Below are positions 1 through 7,238 of a DNA stretch of 13,994 nucleotides, in pieces. The DNA lies in NCBI GenBank assembly GCA_964574405.1, contig CAZNNN010000019.1, positions 1 to 13,994 on the forward strand, given 5' to 3'. Both the position numbers and the translations under genes were made by a program. How positions within the stretch are numbered: the stretch's first letter is position 1; every line of letters begins with the position of its first letter. The DNA is from JBBAAW01 sp964574405. Lineage in GTDB: Bacteria; Patescibacteriota; WWE3; UBA101185; UBA10185. The notes under the pieces are model-generated. The model searched no databases. It had not been told where the DNA came from and saw only the letters and a list, made by a program, of their open reading frames with translations.

Positions 1-54
1 GATATGGACAGTTTTAAAGCAGTTTTGGATGTTGTGAAGCCCCACTTAAAATAA
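1..54 (+). CDS. C-terminal end of an unidentified upstream gene (partial)
   Basis: An open frame runs from the window edge to a TAA stop at 52-54 and gives the 17-residue tail DMDSFKAVLDVVKPHLK. It is too short to assign to a family. It is supported only by being open in one frame and by the placement of the pheS promoter right after it: the proposed pheS -35 box (46-51) lies inside its last codons, a density typical of this window. It could be a chance open frame. Confidence 0.35.
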   Translation, partial: DMDSFKAVLDVVKPHLK

Positions 55-75
55 ACAGCTACTTTATAGTATAAT
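46..75 (+). promoter_or_regulatory. Promoter of pheS-pheT, predicted leaderless
   Basis: A perfect -10 hexamer TATAAT (70-75) is preceded, after an 18-nt spacer, by a weak -35 TTAAAA (46-51). The last base of the -10 is only 9 nt before the pheS ATG at 85, so transcription should start within a few bases of the start codon. There is no Shine-Dalgarno sequence before pheS. Confidence 0.6.
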
Positions 76-84
76 CAAGGCTAA

Positions 85-1083
85 ATGGAAATCGATCAAT
101 TAGCTAATCAGTTTAATGTCGACCTACAAGAGGCGTTAAAAACGGGCAAGTTTGACGAGCTGTACCTTAAGTATCTTTCCAAAACCCACGGATTAGTAAC
201 TCAAAAAATGAAAGAACTTCCAAACCTATCACCAGAAGAAAAAAAGGAGGTGGGACCAAAACTTAACGCCCTTAAAAAGTATATTGAGGAGAGAATCGAA
301 AAGGGTCGTCATGATTATCAACAGGCGCAAATAACAAACACGGACATTGATTTAACCATTCCGTACCCCCCAGCTAACACAGGCTACTTGCATCCTACCA
401 CGCAAATTATTAGACAAATGAACAATTTTTTTAGATATTACGGCTTTTCCGTTGGCGAGGGTCCGGAAATTGAAACCGCGCAGTATAATTTTAGGCGACT
501 TAACTTACCAGAAGGGCATCCCGCCACGGATTTGCAGGATACCCTATTTGTTAACGAACCAGATATTTTATTGCGAACACATACTTCTTCCATAGAAGCA
601 CGCATTTTGGAAAATTATCAGCCACCCATTAGAGTTGTGGCGCCCGGCAAATGTTATAGAAACGAAACCGCCAACCCCACCAACTCGTCGTTTTTTCATC
701 AATACCAAGGTTTTGTGGTGGACAAAGGGATTACCATGCAAAATTTAAGATGGCTTATGGAAAAGTTTCACCAATACCTGTTTGACGATGTTAACATAGA
801 GCTTAGATTTAGATACAAGTACTATCCAGAGGTTTCGCCCGGCATGGGTGTGGATGTTATATGTAGATTCTGTAACGGAACAGGTTGCGCTGTGTGCAAA
901 CAAAGGGGTTGGATGGAAATTTTAGGCTGTGGCATGATTCACTACAATACTTTAAAAATGAGCGGCATTGATCCGGAAATCTACACAGGCTTTGCTTGGG
1001 GGATGGGTTTGGATAGGTTGGTAATGGCTAAATTTGGTATTAGCGACATTAGAAAATTATATGGAGGTTTAGCTTATATCTGA
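85..1083 (+). CDS. pheS: Phenylalanine--tRNA ligase alpha subunit
   Basis: Catalytic subunit of the cytoplasmic alpha2-beta2 enzyme that charges tRNA(Phe). The 332 residues match the usual length. Residues 1-85 are a charged helical arm of the type that binds tRNA. The class II core follows: HPTTQ and the GFSVGEGPEIE block (103-130), motif 2 from RVVAPGKCYRNE (183-194) to FHQYQGF (204-210), and motif 3 GFAWGMGLDRLVM (302-314). Cys260, 263, 268 and 271 form a CxxC-X4-CxxC cluster that probably binds zinc, next to the well-kept GWMEILGCGM strand. One oddity: the segment that normally reads FPFTEPS, which carries the two phenylalanines lining the amino-acid pocket, reads YPEVSPG here. The ATG at 85 is the only sensible start, 9 nt after a -10 box. 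pheT follows after 13 nt. Confidence 0.96.
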   Translation: MEIDQLANQFNVDLQEALKTGKFDELYLKYLSKTHGLVTQKMKELPNLSPEEKKEVGPKLNALKKYIEERIEKGRHDYQQAQITNTDIDLTIPYPPANTGYLHPTTQIIRQMNNFFRYYGFSVGEGPEIETAQYNFRRLNLPEGHPATDLQDTLFVNEPDILLRTHTSSIEARILENYQPPIRVVAPGKCYRNETANPTNSSFFHQYQGFVVDKGITMQNLRWLMEKFHQYLFDDVNIELRFRYKYYPEVSPGMGVDVICRFCNGTGCAVCKQRGWMEILGCGMIHYNTLKMSGIDPEIYTGFAWGMGLDRLVMAKFGISDIRKLYGGLAYI

Positions 1084-1096
1084 AAGATAAACATTT

Positions 1097-2817
1097 ATGA
1101 AAATACCTTTAGATTGGCTAAAAGAATATGTTCACCTTGATAATTTATCGCCTCAAGAAATTGGCGATGCTTTTACCCAAATAGGTTTAATGACGGATAA
1201 ACCTTTTGACGGCAAAGTTTTTGATTTGGAGCATCGTTTTGACCGCTCCGATTGGCTCTCCATTTTAGGTTGCGCTAGAGATTTAGCCGCGTATCTTAAA
1301 GTCGACTTAAAACTACCCCCTACTTACACCGAGGAAGGCAAAAAACCTCAAGCTAACCAGATCGTGGACATTAAAGTGGAATGTCCCGNNNNNNNNNNNN
1401 NNNNNNNNNNNNNNNNNNNNNNNNNNNNNNNNNNNNNNNNNNNNNNNNNNNNNNNNNNNNNNNNNNNNNNNNNNNNNNNNNNNNNNNNAAAACTACGGAT
1501 ATAATTTTGGACGCCGGAAATTACAATCAAAATGTTATTAGAAAAGTGTCTAGAAAACTAAAAATTCAAAATGAAACAGTTTTAAGGTGCGATAAATTTT
1601 TGCACCCCGATCTTACGCAATACGCCATAGAACGGGCTACTTACCTGATACTGGAGTTGGCAGGTGGGCAGTACTATCAAAATATCGACTGGAATCCTAA
1701 GGAATCCAAACCAAAGGAAATGATTTTAAGAAGATCTCGCGTTTCTAAACTCGCGGGTTTTGATGTACCCAATGAAACTATCGCCGATATATTGACTAGA
1801 CTCGAGTATCAAATCGTGAATGCAGATGTAGAAAGCTTTAAACTTGTTGTACCGTACTTTAGAACAGACATTGAGGTGGAGGACGACATTGTTTCTGATA
1901 TTTTAAGGATTAACGGTTACGCAAAAATCCCTACGGCGCAAATTCAAAATGCGCCACCTAAAGATATTACGCCAGAAATTTATATTTTTGAAGAAACCCT
2001 GCGATACGCTATGGTACAGCTTGGGGCGCATGAATTTATTACCGATCCGCTAGTCTGCCTGTCGGACAGACAGGTTTCCCATAACGGGAATCTCGCGGGA
2101 AATCAAATTGTGCTAGAAAACTCGCAGAATTCTCAAAAAAGCGCGCTTCGTACTTCCATTACCGATACCCTAAAGGAGATAATTCCAAATTACACCAAAA
2201 ACCAAATTAATTCGGGAGTCCTTTTCGAAGTCGGTAAAATTTATAGTCAAAAAGGCGATAAAAAAGACTACCAAACTTACACGGAAACACGGGTTTTGGG
2301 GTGTGTGGTATTTGATAAAGGTAAAAGCCCCAAAGAATTACATAAAATAACCTCCTCGCTTTTAAGTACGCTACTTAAAAACATGGGCATTAATGATTTT
2401 TCCTTAAAAAAACTATCTGGCGGAGCAGAGGCAACAATTTATGTGGGGGATAGGGAGCTGGGGTCATGTACATACAATAGCTGTACGCTGTACATACAAC
2501 AGCTGTACGCTGAACAAAGGCATGTAGACAGAATACTCTCCGATGTCCAAATTCCAAACTTTGTGGAAACTTCCTTTCTTGTTCCCAAAGGTTTCCCAGT
2601 AGGAGGGCTTATGGACGTTATAAAATCGACCAGCTCCGATGTACTAAAAACCAATTTCTTGAAAAAATATGGTGGTAAAGAGCTGGGAGATAATAAAGAA
2701 TCGGTTTCAATCGAAACTATTTTTAAACCATGTATCACTCGGGAAGACGGCATGGGAACAATAAACACCGCCTTAGCCGAGTTAAAGAAGCTTGCCGATA
2801 TCAGTATTCGTAGCTAA
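1097..2817 (+). CDS. pheT: Phenylalanine--tRNA ligase beta subunit, compact form, interrupted by an assembly gap
   Basis: Structural and editing subunit of PheRS, directly after pheS. The first 97 residues (1097-1388) are the N-terminal B1 domain; they pass straight from WLKEYVHL...QIGL to the RFDRSDWLSILGCARDLAAYL block, so the EMAP-like tRNA-binding domain of longer homologues is absent. A run of 100 N then replaces most of the B3/B4 editing domain. The reading frame differs on the two sides of the gap, which needs only a true gap length that is not 100. After the gap come the end of B3/B4 (TTDIILDAGNYNQNVIRKVSRKLK), the B5 domain (about 1720-1945), the synthetase-like core (LENSQNSQKSALRTSI, LFEVGKIY) and a C-terminal FDX-ACB domain (about 2560-2800). 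Two repeat-derived segments sit in the second half (2055-2102 and 2468-2511). No Shine-Dalgarno site is evident at the ATG. Confidence 0.93.
1389..1488. other. Scaffold gap (100 N)
   Basis: Exactly 100 undetermined bases, the conventional placeholder for a gap of unknown size. The coding frame of pheT shifts across it. By comparison with typical PheT, roughly 110 residues of the B3/B4 domain are missing, so the real gap is probably nearer 330 nt than 100 (inference from remembered family layout). Confidence 0.97.
2055..2102. repeat. Cluster of short palindromes inside pheT
   Basis: Bases 2055-2073 form a hairpin, CTGcCTGT-CGG-ACAGaCAG, with one mismatch; 2076-2090 form TTCCC-ATAAC-GGGAA; a further GGGAAA at 2097-2102 can pair with TTTCCC at 2075-2080. 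The segment encodes about 16 residues (VCLSDRQVSHNGNLAG) just before the conserved LENSQ...LRTS block, where the family is variable. It looks like a small palindromic insertion tolerated in frame. Whether it is dispersed elsewhere in the genome cannot be seen here. Confidence 0.5.
2468..2511. repeat. 22-nt tandem duplication inside pheT
   Basis: Two adjacent 22-nt copies (2468-2489 and 2490-2511) differ at one position only (T2478 versus C2500). Because 22 is not a multiple of three, the two copies are read in different frames and encode unrelated peptides (TYNSCTLY then IQQLYAEQ). A small hairpin TGTAC-GCT-GTACA (2482-2494) spans the junction. Confidence 0.9.
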
Positions 2818-3059
2818 TATTTAAAGAAGATTTTCAACAAAGACACTACACCAATAGCAACCCATATTATGTTTAGCGTTGCAGGCTGATAGGTTTTCTT
2901 TCTTAAAGAGATAACTACAATTCCCACGGCTCCAGTGATATTAAGGATTTGATATAAAAATGTTTGAAACGAGATAACATTAAAACTTGATAGCGCATAA
3001 GCCCCAACAATCGCAAAGGTTCCATACCAGCCAATAATTTCTAACACTTTGTTACTCAT
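2814..3059 (-). CDS. Small three-helix membrane protein, CBU_0592-like
   Basis: An 81-residue protein with three predicted membrane helices (about residues 5-25, 33-52 and 58-79) and a basic RKK loop before the third. The pattern WYG...AY.L...YQ..N..GA.G......N..W matches small proteins of the CBU_0592-like family, whose biochemical role is not known to me. Its ATG overlaps the TGA of the upstream penicillin-binding protein gene (ATGA), so translation is probably coupled and the two are one operon; a role in the envelope is an inference from that context only. Its TAG stop overlaps the pheT stop codon on the opposite strand. Confidence 0.85.
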   Translation of the reverse strand: MSNKVLEIIGWYGTFAIVGAYALSSFNVISFQTFLYQILNITGAVGIVVISLRKKTYQPATLNIIWVAIGVVSLLKIFFKY

Positions 3060-5767
3060 ATAGAAGCTTCTCCACCATAGATGATTAATTTTATAGAGTC
3101 CTCGGCAGTTCTGCCACTTTTATCCCGCGCTTTAATCTTAAACTCCTTTTCACCGGCGTCTTTAGGCGTAAAAACAAAGTTGTAACCATAGGGGAAAGAT
3201 TTATCATCCGTTACCTTATCGTCATCCACATAAACACTCACTTGGGTGATGTCATCCTCGCTCCAAGCATCAACCTTAAGCCTAAACTCCAACGGAACAA
3301 CCTGTCCATCCGTAAAACCCACAATGTCGGCAGAAATTTTACCTCCAGAAGAATTACCCTCCGAATCAAAAGCCAGTTTGGAGGTGGTGGTAGGTGGAAA
3401 GTAAGTATCATCCCCACCATATTTTTCTGAAACCCATTTGTCCACCTCGTCTTGCCATTCTGGCAGTTCCGCTTTAATTTTTATATAGCTTTTAACTTTA
3501 GTTTTTTCTGCATCCTTGCAAGCCTGGTTAGCAATTTTTCCGTCCACCTTGCAAACTTCCAAGGTTTGATACCAATCGCTCACTGCCGTAGGCTCTGTAC
3601 CGTTTACAAACCATTCTTGGCGCTTATCACCGTCGCCATAAGGCAACATACCTGTAAGCTTATCGATATCCACTTTTTTGACGGTTTTAGGGGCTTCAAA
3701 TTTTTCCAAGGGCTTTTTTGAGTCAACACCGTAATAGAATTTAATGTACTCTTTCATAAAGCGATTATAAATGGGCGTAGCACCAGTAATACCGGAAGCT
3801 AAATACGGGTTCATCTTATCGTTATTGTTATTTCCTACCCAAGCGCCTGCCACAACAAAAGGTGTAAATCCAATAGCGTAGTTATCTCGTTTGTCGTCCG
3901 TTGTACCGGTTTTAACCGCCACCTCGTGCCCTGGAATATTTAACAAGCTTCCAAAACCAAACGCTTCACTTCTGGCCCCGTCGTCAGACAAAATATCAGA
4001 AAGCAAAAAAGCCACTTCCTCGCTTAAAGCCCGCGTTCCTCCCGTGTCAACCCATCTATATAACATTCCTCCACCAGCATCTTTTACCTCCAAAAGAGCT
4101 TCCGGACTTCTAAACATGCCCTTAGCGGGAAAAACACTAAACGCACCTGTCATTTCTAAAAGCTTGGTTTCACCTCCACCTAAAGTTAGTGCCAACCCGT
4201 AACCTTCTGGTCTACTAAAAGAAGTAATGCCCATTTTTTTTGCCTGCTCCATCATATTGGAAATGCCAGCCATCTTTAAAGCTTTAACCGCGGGAATATT
4301 TAACGAATTTCCAAGGGATTTTCTAAGCGACATTGGACCTCTAAAAGTACCGTCGTAATTTTCTGGCTTGTAAACTTTTTGACCCGCCATGTTTTCAAAG
4401 GTGGTAGGCACATCCATAAAGGGAAAGGACGCGGTGTAACCCTTGGTAAGCATGGTAGCGTAAGTTATAGGTTTTATGGAAGAGCCCGGTTGACGAAGTG
4501 CCAGCAACACATTTAGATTGGGATCAAACACGCATGAACCTGGTCCTGTGGCACCAGAAACGCAACCGGCAGGTTCAGGATCGGCAAAATAGTCTTTGGA
4601 ACCAACCATGGCAAGTATCTGGCCAGTTTTGGGATCAATTACCACCATGGAACCGTTGCCAACATTAAGACCCTTGGCCTTGGCTACTTCCTCTTTAACA
4701 ATTTTCTCCGCCATTTCCTGCACCGCTAAGTCCAGAGTAGTGGTAACAATTAATCCTCCGCCCTCCACGCGATCTTCACCGTATTTTTGCGCCAATAGTT
4801 CTTTAACATAAAAAACAAAGTGGGGCGCCAAAAAAGAGGCGTGAGCCCGCTCAAACTTGAGCTCCTCTTTTTTGGCGCCTTCATACTCTTCTTTGGTAAT
4901 AAAATAGCGCTTCCCGTCAATCCCCATCCAGCCTCGCACATTCATTAAATACAAAACATAATCTTTGCGTACCAAACCTTTACTAGGGTCGGAACTGTAA
5001 TACGAGTATACAGACGGACTTTGAGGCAACCCCGCTAAATACGCAGATTCCGCTAGTGTTAAGTCTTTAGGTTCTTTATTAAAATAGGCTTTTGAGGAAG
5101 TTAAAACGCCATAATTTTGTCCACCATACGGCGTTTCATTTAAATACATTTGCAAAATCTCGTCCTTAGAATACTTACTTTCCAACTGCAGTGCGAGTAT
5201 CATCTCCTTTATCTTCCGCGTTACCGTTCGCTCTTGAGAAAGCAGAGTATTTTTTACCACCTGTTGGGTAAGCGTAGAACCGCCCTGCAAGTCGCCCCCA
5301 AAAAAGGTATTTTTAACCGCCCGCAACATACCCCTGGGGGAAAACCCGCTGTGGGTATAAAAATCCGCGTCCTCCGTGGCCAAAGTAGCGTGCTGTAAAT
5401 TTTGCGAAATGTCCTTAAGTTGCACCAGCTCACGATTCTTTTCCCCATACACTTCGTAAATTGATTTGCCGTTACGATCTAAAATTTTAGTGGAAAGCTC
5501 GGTACTTCGATTCAAAAGTTTGTCGGGCGACGGCAATTGATAGGAAAAAACGGCAAAAACCACCATAGTTATCACAAAAAACGCTACTACTCCAATCAAC
5601 AACGCTGACGCTAGGTAAGTTAAAATCACTAGTTTCTTGCTAGCATACTTACGCCGTCCTAAATCTACACTCCTCCCACCCCCATCACCTATGGAAGAAT
5701 TCTTCTGACGAGATAATGCTGTACCTAGAGAAAAGCTTCTTCTACTTCTTGGATTAGCACGAATCAT
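3056..5767 (-). CDS. Class A penicillin-binding protein (PBP1A-type transglycosylase/transpeptidase)
   Basis: A 903-residue bifunctional peptidoglycan synthase that polymerises lipid II and cross-links the stem peptides at the outer face of the membrane. Residues 1-45 are basic and cytoplasmic, and a membrane anchor spans about 47-75. The GT51 domain shows EDADFYTH (catalytic Glu132), GGSTLTQQ (163-169 region), RKIKEMILALQLE (184-196) and KDEILQMYLN (201-210). The transpeptidase domain has SxxK at Ser429-Lys432, SxN at Ser488-Asn490 and KTGT at 619-622, so both activities look intact. Beyond about residue 700 there is an extra region with Cys739 and Cys750, a Thr/Pro/Ser/Gly linker (about 790-808) and a beta-rich Ig-like domain (about 810-897). 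Cys402 and Cys412 form a second candidate disulfide pair. It is divergent from tyrS and is followed by the coupled CBU_0592-like gene. Start ATG at 5767. Confidence 0.96.
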   Translation of the reverse strand: MIRANPRSRRSFSLGTALSRQKNSSIGDGGGRSVDLGRRKYASKKLVILTYLASALLIGVVAFFVITMVVFAVFSYQLPSPDKLLNRSTELSTKILDRNGKSIYEVYGEKNRELVQLKDISQNLQHATLATEDADFYTHSGFSPRGMLRAVKNTFFGGDLQGGSTLTQQVVKNTLLSQERTVTRKIKEMILALQLESKYSKDEILQMYLNETPYGGQNYGVLTSSKAYFNKEPKDLTLAESAYLAGLPQSPSVYSYYSSDPSKGLVRKDYVLYLMNVRGWMGIDGKRYFITKEEYEGAKKEELKFERAHASFLAPHFVFYVKELLAQKYGEDRVEGGGLIVTTTLDLAVQEMAEKIVKEEVAKAKGLNVGNGSMVVIDPKTGQILAMVGSKDYFADPEPAGCVSGATGPGSCVFDPNLNVLLALRQPGSSIKPITYATMLTKGYTASFPFMDVPTTFENMAGQKVYKPENYDGTFRGPMSLRKSLGNSLNIPAVKALKMAGISNMMEQAKKMGITSFSRPEGYGLALTLGGGETKLLEMTGAFSVFPAKGMFRSPEALLEVKDAGGGMLYRWVDTGGTRALSEEVAFLLSDILSDDGARSEAFGFGSLLNIPGHEVAVKTGTTDDKRDNYAIGFTPFVVAGAWVGNNNNDKMNPYLASGITGATPIYNRFMKEYIKFYYGVDSKKPLEKFEAPKTVKKVDIDKLTGMLPYGDGDKRQEWFVNGTEPTAVSDWYQTLEVCKVDGKIANQACKDAEKTKVKSYIKIKAELPEWQDEVDKWVSEKYGGDDTYFPPTTTSKLAFDSEGNSSGGKISADIVGFTDGQVVPLEFRLKVDAWSEDDITQVSVYVDDDKVTDDKSFPYGYNFVFTPKDAGEKEFKIKARDKSGRTAEDSIKLIIYGGEASI

Positions 5768-5773
5768 GGTTTT

Positions 5774-5803
5774 TTGATTTTACCACCTTTTTGATGGTAT
5801 ATT
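5774..5803 (+). promoter_or_regulatory. Promoter of tyrS, predicted leaderless
   Basis: -35 TTGATT (5774-5779), an 18-nt spacer and -10 TATATT (5798-5803), ending 10 nt before the tyrS ATG at 5814. It overlaps the divergent PBP promoter region; TATATTCTA also contains a minus-strand -10-like TAGAAT, so the two promoters share bases. Confidence 0.6.
5777..5785 (-). promoter_or_regulatory. Extended -10 promoter of the PBP gene, predicted leaderless
   Basis: On the minus strand TGg-TAAAAT (5785 down to 5777) is an extended -10 element whose last base is 9 nt before the ATG at 5767, the same geometry as the other promoters in the window. An alternative is TAGAAT at 5806-5801, which would leave a leader of about 27 nt containing AGGTGG (5788-5783) 15 nt before the ATG. 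The sequence does not decide between them. Confidence 0.45.
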
Positions 5804-5813
5804 CTACTCACCA

Positions 5814-7016
5814 ATGCCAAAAATTATCACAGATCCAAAACTTATTAACGACATTTTGACTCGAGGAGTCCATGAAATTTTTACTCCAAAAGACCTTAAA
5901 GAACAACTTCTTTCCGGAAAACAGTTGCACTTAAAGCTTGGAATTGATGTTACTGGACCACTTTTACATCTTGGGCATTCTGTAGTCCAAAGAAAAATCC
6001 GCGATTTTCAGGAACTTGGACATAGGGTTACTTTAATAATTGGCGACTTTACAACTTTAGTGGGTGATCATTCAGATAAGGTAGACATGCGCGGAGAAAC
6101 AAGCTCCGAGGAAATAAAAAGGAACGAGCAAAGTTATGTAGAGCAGTTTTGTAAAACCGTCCATAAGGAAAATCTGGAAATACGCCATAATTCCGAGTGG
6201 CTCAAACCACTAAATTTTAATGATGTTATTGGACTTGCAAAAAACTTTACTATTGCACAAATGTTAGAACGAGAAACTTTTATGCTTAGATACAAGGCGC
6301 AAAAACCCATTGGTCTAGATGAGTTTATGTACCCGCTTATGCAGGGCTACGATTCTGTGGCTTTAAATTGTGACATAGAGTTTGGCGGGACGGATCAAAC
6401 TTTTAATCTTTTAGCTGGACGGCAACTTATGGAAGCTTTTGGACAAAAACCGCAGGTTGCTTTTGTTACCAAACTTCTAACTGGAAGTGATGGCAGACCT
6501 ATGGGAAAAAGTCTTAAAAATTTTATACCAATTTTAGATAATCCAACCGATATGTATGGAAAAGTTATGTCTATTGTTGACGAAATAATCTGGGAATACT
6601 TTGAGCTGGTAACACGCGTGCCAAGTAATGAGATCGACGCTATGAAGCTGGCGGTAAAAGAGGGGGACAACCCTATGAAATATAAAAAAATTCTGGCTAA
6701 AAACATCGTAGAGTTTTACCACGGAGAAAAAGCGGGGCTAGAGGCGGAAAAGAATTTTGAAAACACCGTGCAAAATAAAGAAGTCGCGCAGGAAGATGTT
6801 CTGGAAGTAAAAACATTGGACGGTACTACTTTGCTGGAATTTCTTAAAACGGCGGTAGGATCAAAATATTCCACTGGTGATATTAAAAGAACCATTGAGC
6901 AGGGTGGGGTGGAAGTGGGTGGGGAGAAAATTATCGATCTGGGTAAACTAATCGACATCAAGCCCAACACAATAATTAAATTTGGCAAACGAGAATTTTT
7001 TAGACCTGTACAGTGA
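5814..7016 (+). CDS. tyrS: Tyrosine--tRNA ligase
   Basis: Class I cytoplasmic enzyme that activates tyrosine and charges tRNA(Tyr). The 400 residues fit the bacterial TyrRS subgroup with a C-terminal S4 domain. Visible motifs: GIDVTG (43-48, usually GIDPTG), the HIGH signature as HLGH (52-55), the tyrosine-site helix around YPLMQGYDS (173-181), and GGTDQTFN (191-198). The KMSKS loop is degenerate: DGRPMGKSLKNF, with PMGKS at 229-233, so the first lysine and first serine are replaced while the second lysine is kept. The S4 RNA-binding domain occupies about 330-400. The ATG at 5814 follows a -10 box by 10 nt; there is no Shine-Dalgarno site. A micropeptide gene begins 20 nt after the stop. Confidence 0.96.
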   Translation: MPKIITDPKLINDILTRGVHEIFTPKDLKEQLLSGKQLHLKLGIDVTGPLLHLGHSVVQRKIRDFQELGHRVTLIIGDFTTLVGDHSDKVDMRGETSSEEIKRNEQSYVEQFCKTVHKENLEIRHNSEWLKPLNFNDVIGLAKNFTIAQMLERETFMLRYKAQKPIGLDEFMYPLMQGYDSVALNCDIEFGGTDQTFNLLAGRQLMEAFGQKPQVAFVTKLLTGSDGRPMGKSLKNFIPILDNPTDMYGKVMSIVDEIIWEYFELVTRVPSNEIDAMKLAVKEGDNPMKYKKILAKNIVEFYHGEKAGLEAEKNFENTVQNKEVAQEDVLEVKTLDGTTLLEFLKTAVGSKYSTGDIKRTIEQGGVEVGGEKIIDLGKLIDIKPNTIIKFGKREFFRPVQ

Positions 7017-7020
7017 TTTT

Positions 7021-7029
7021 TGTTAGAAT
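7021..7029 (+). promoter_or_regulatory. Extended -10 promoter of the 39-residue micropeptide gene, predicted leaderless
   Basis: TGt-TAGAAT (7021-7029) is an extended -10 element placed immediately after the tyrS stop codon. Its last base is 6 nt before the ATG at 7036, so the predicted transcript starts at or next to the start codon. I see no convincing -35 box, which an extended -10 does not require. Confidence 0.5.
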
Positions 7030-7035
7030 AGTGCT

Positions 7036-7155
7036 ATGAGTAAACTAAAGGAATTTCATAAAACCGCCAAAAAGAAAGGTTACTACAAGAAAACTATCAT
7101 CGTTCTTGCCTCCTGCGCCCTGATAGCCACATCCATCCTACCTTTTATCCTATAA
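7036..7155 (+). CDS. Single-pass membrane micropeptide, unknown function
   Basis: A 39-residue product: a lysine-rich, helical-looking start (MSKLKEFHKTAKKKGYYKK) followed by one hydrophobic helix (about residues 20-39, IIVLASCALIATSILPFIL) that runs to the C-terminus. This suggests a tail-anchored or N-in membrane peptide with a strongly positive cytoplasmic side. Support for it being a gene: an extended -10 exactly 6 nt before the ATG, the lysine-rich/hydrophobic amphipathic layout, and fit into the otherwise empty gap between tyrS and recG. I do not recognise a family; it could resemble a small stress or toxin-like membrane peptide, but nothing here shows that. Confidence 0.55.
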   Translation: MSKLKEFHKTAKKKGYYKKTIIVLASCALIATSILPFIL

Positions 7156-7221
7156 GCCACCGACTAATACGCTACTTAAATAATCGTCACACCAACCTAA
7201 ACAAGCTGTTTTGTTTGAAAA

Positions 7222-7230
7222 TGCTAATAT
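7222..7230 (+). promoter_or_regulatory. Extended -10 promoter of recG, predicted leaderless
   Basis: TGc-TAATAT (7222-7230) ends 8 nt before the ATG at 7239. A weak AT-rich inverted repeat, AAACAA-GCTGTT-TTGTTT (7199-7216), lies just upstream and could be a regulatory site. If this promoter is right, the possible in-frame starts at 7215 (TTG) and 7221 (ATG) lie upstream of the transcript, and 7239 is the true start. Confidence 0.5.
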
Positions 7231-7238
7231 ATGCATGT

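Noticed and set aside
1097..2817. True frameshift or split pheT
   Set aside because: The frame change falls inside a 100-N placeholder, so an unknown gap length explains it.
7199..7216. AAACAA/TTGTTT hairpin as a terminator after the micropeptide gene
   Set aside because: The stem is only 6 bp of mostly A-T pairs, with no U-tract; it may at most be a weak regulatory repeat.
7215..7238. Upstream TTG/ATG starts for recG
   Set aside because: They lie before the predicted start site of transcription, and the added residues (MKMLIYAC) have no match to the RecG N-terminus.
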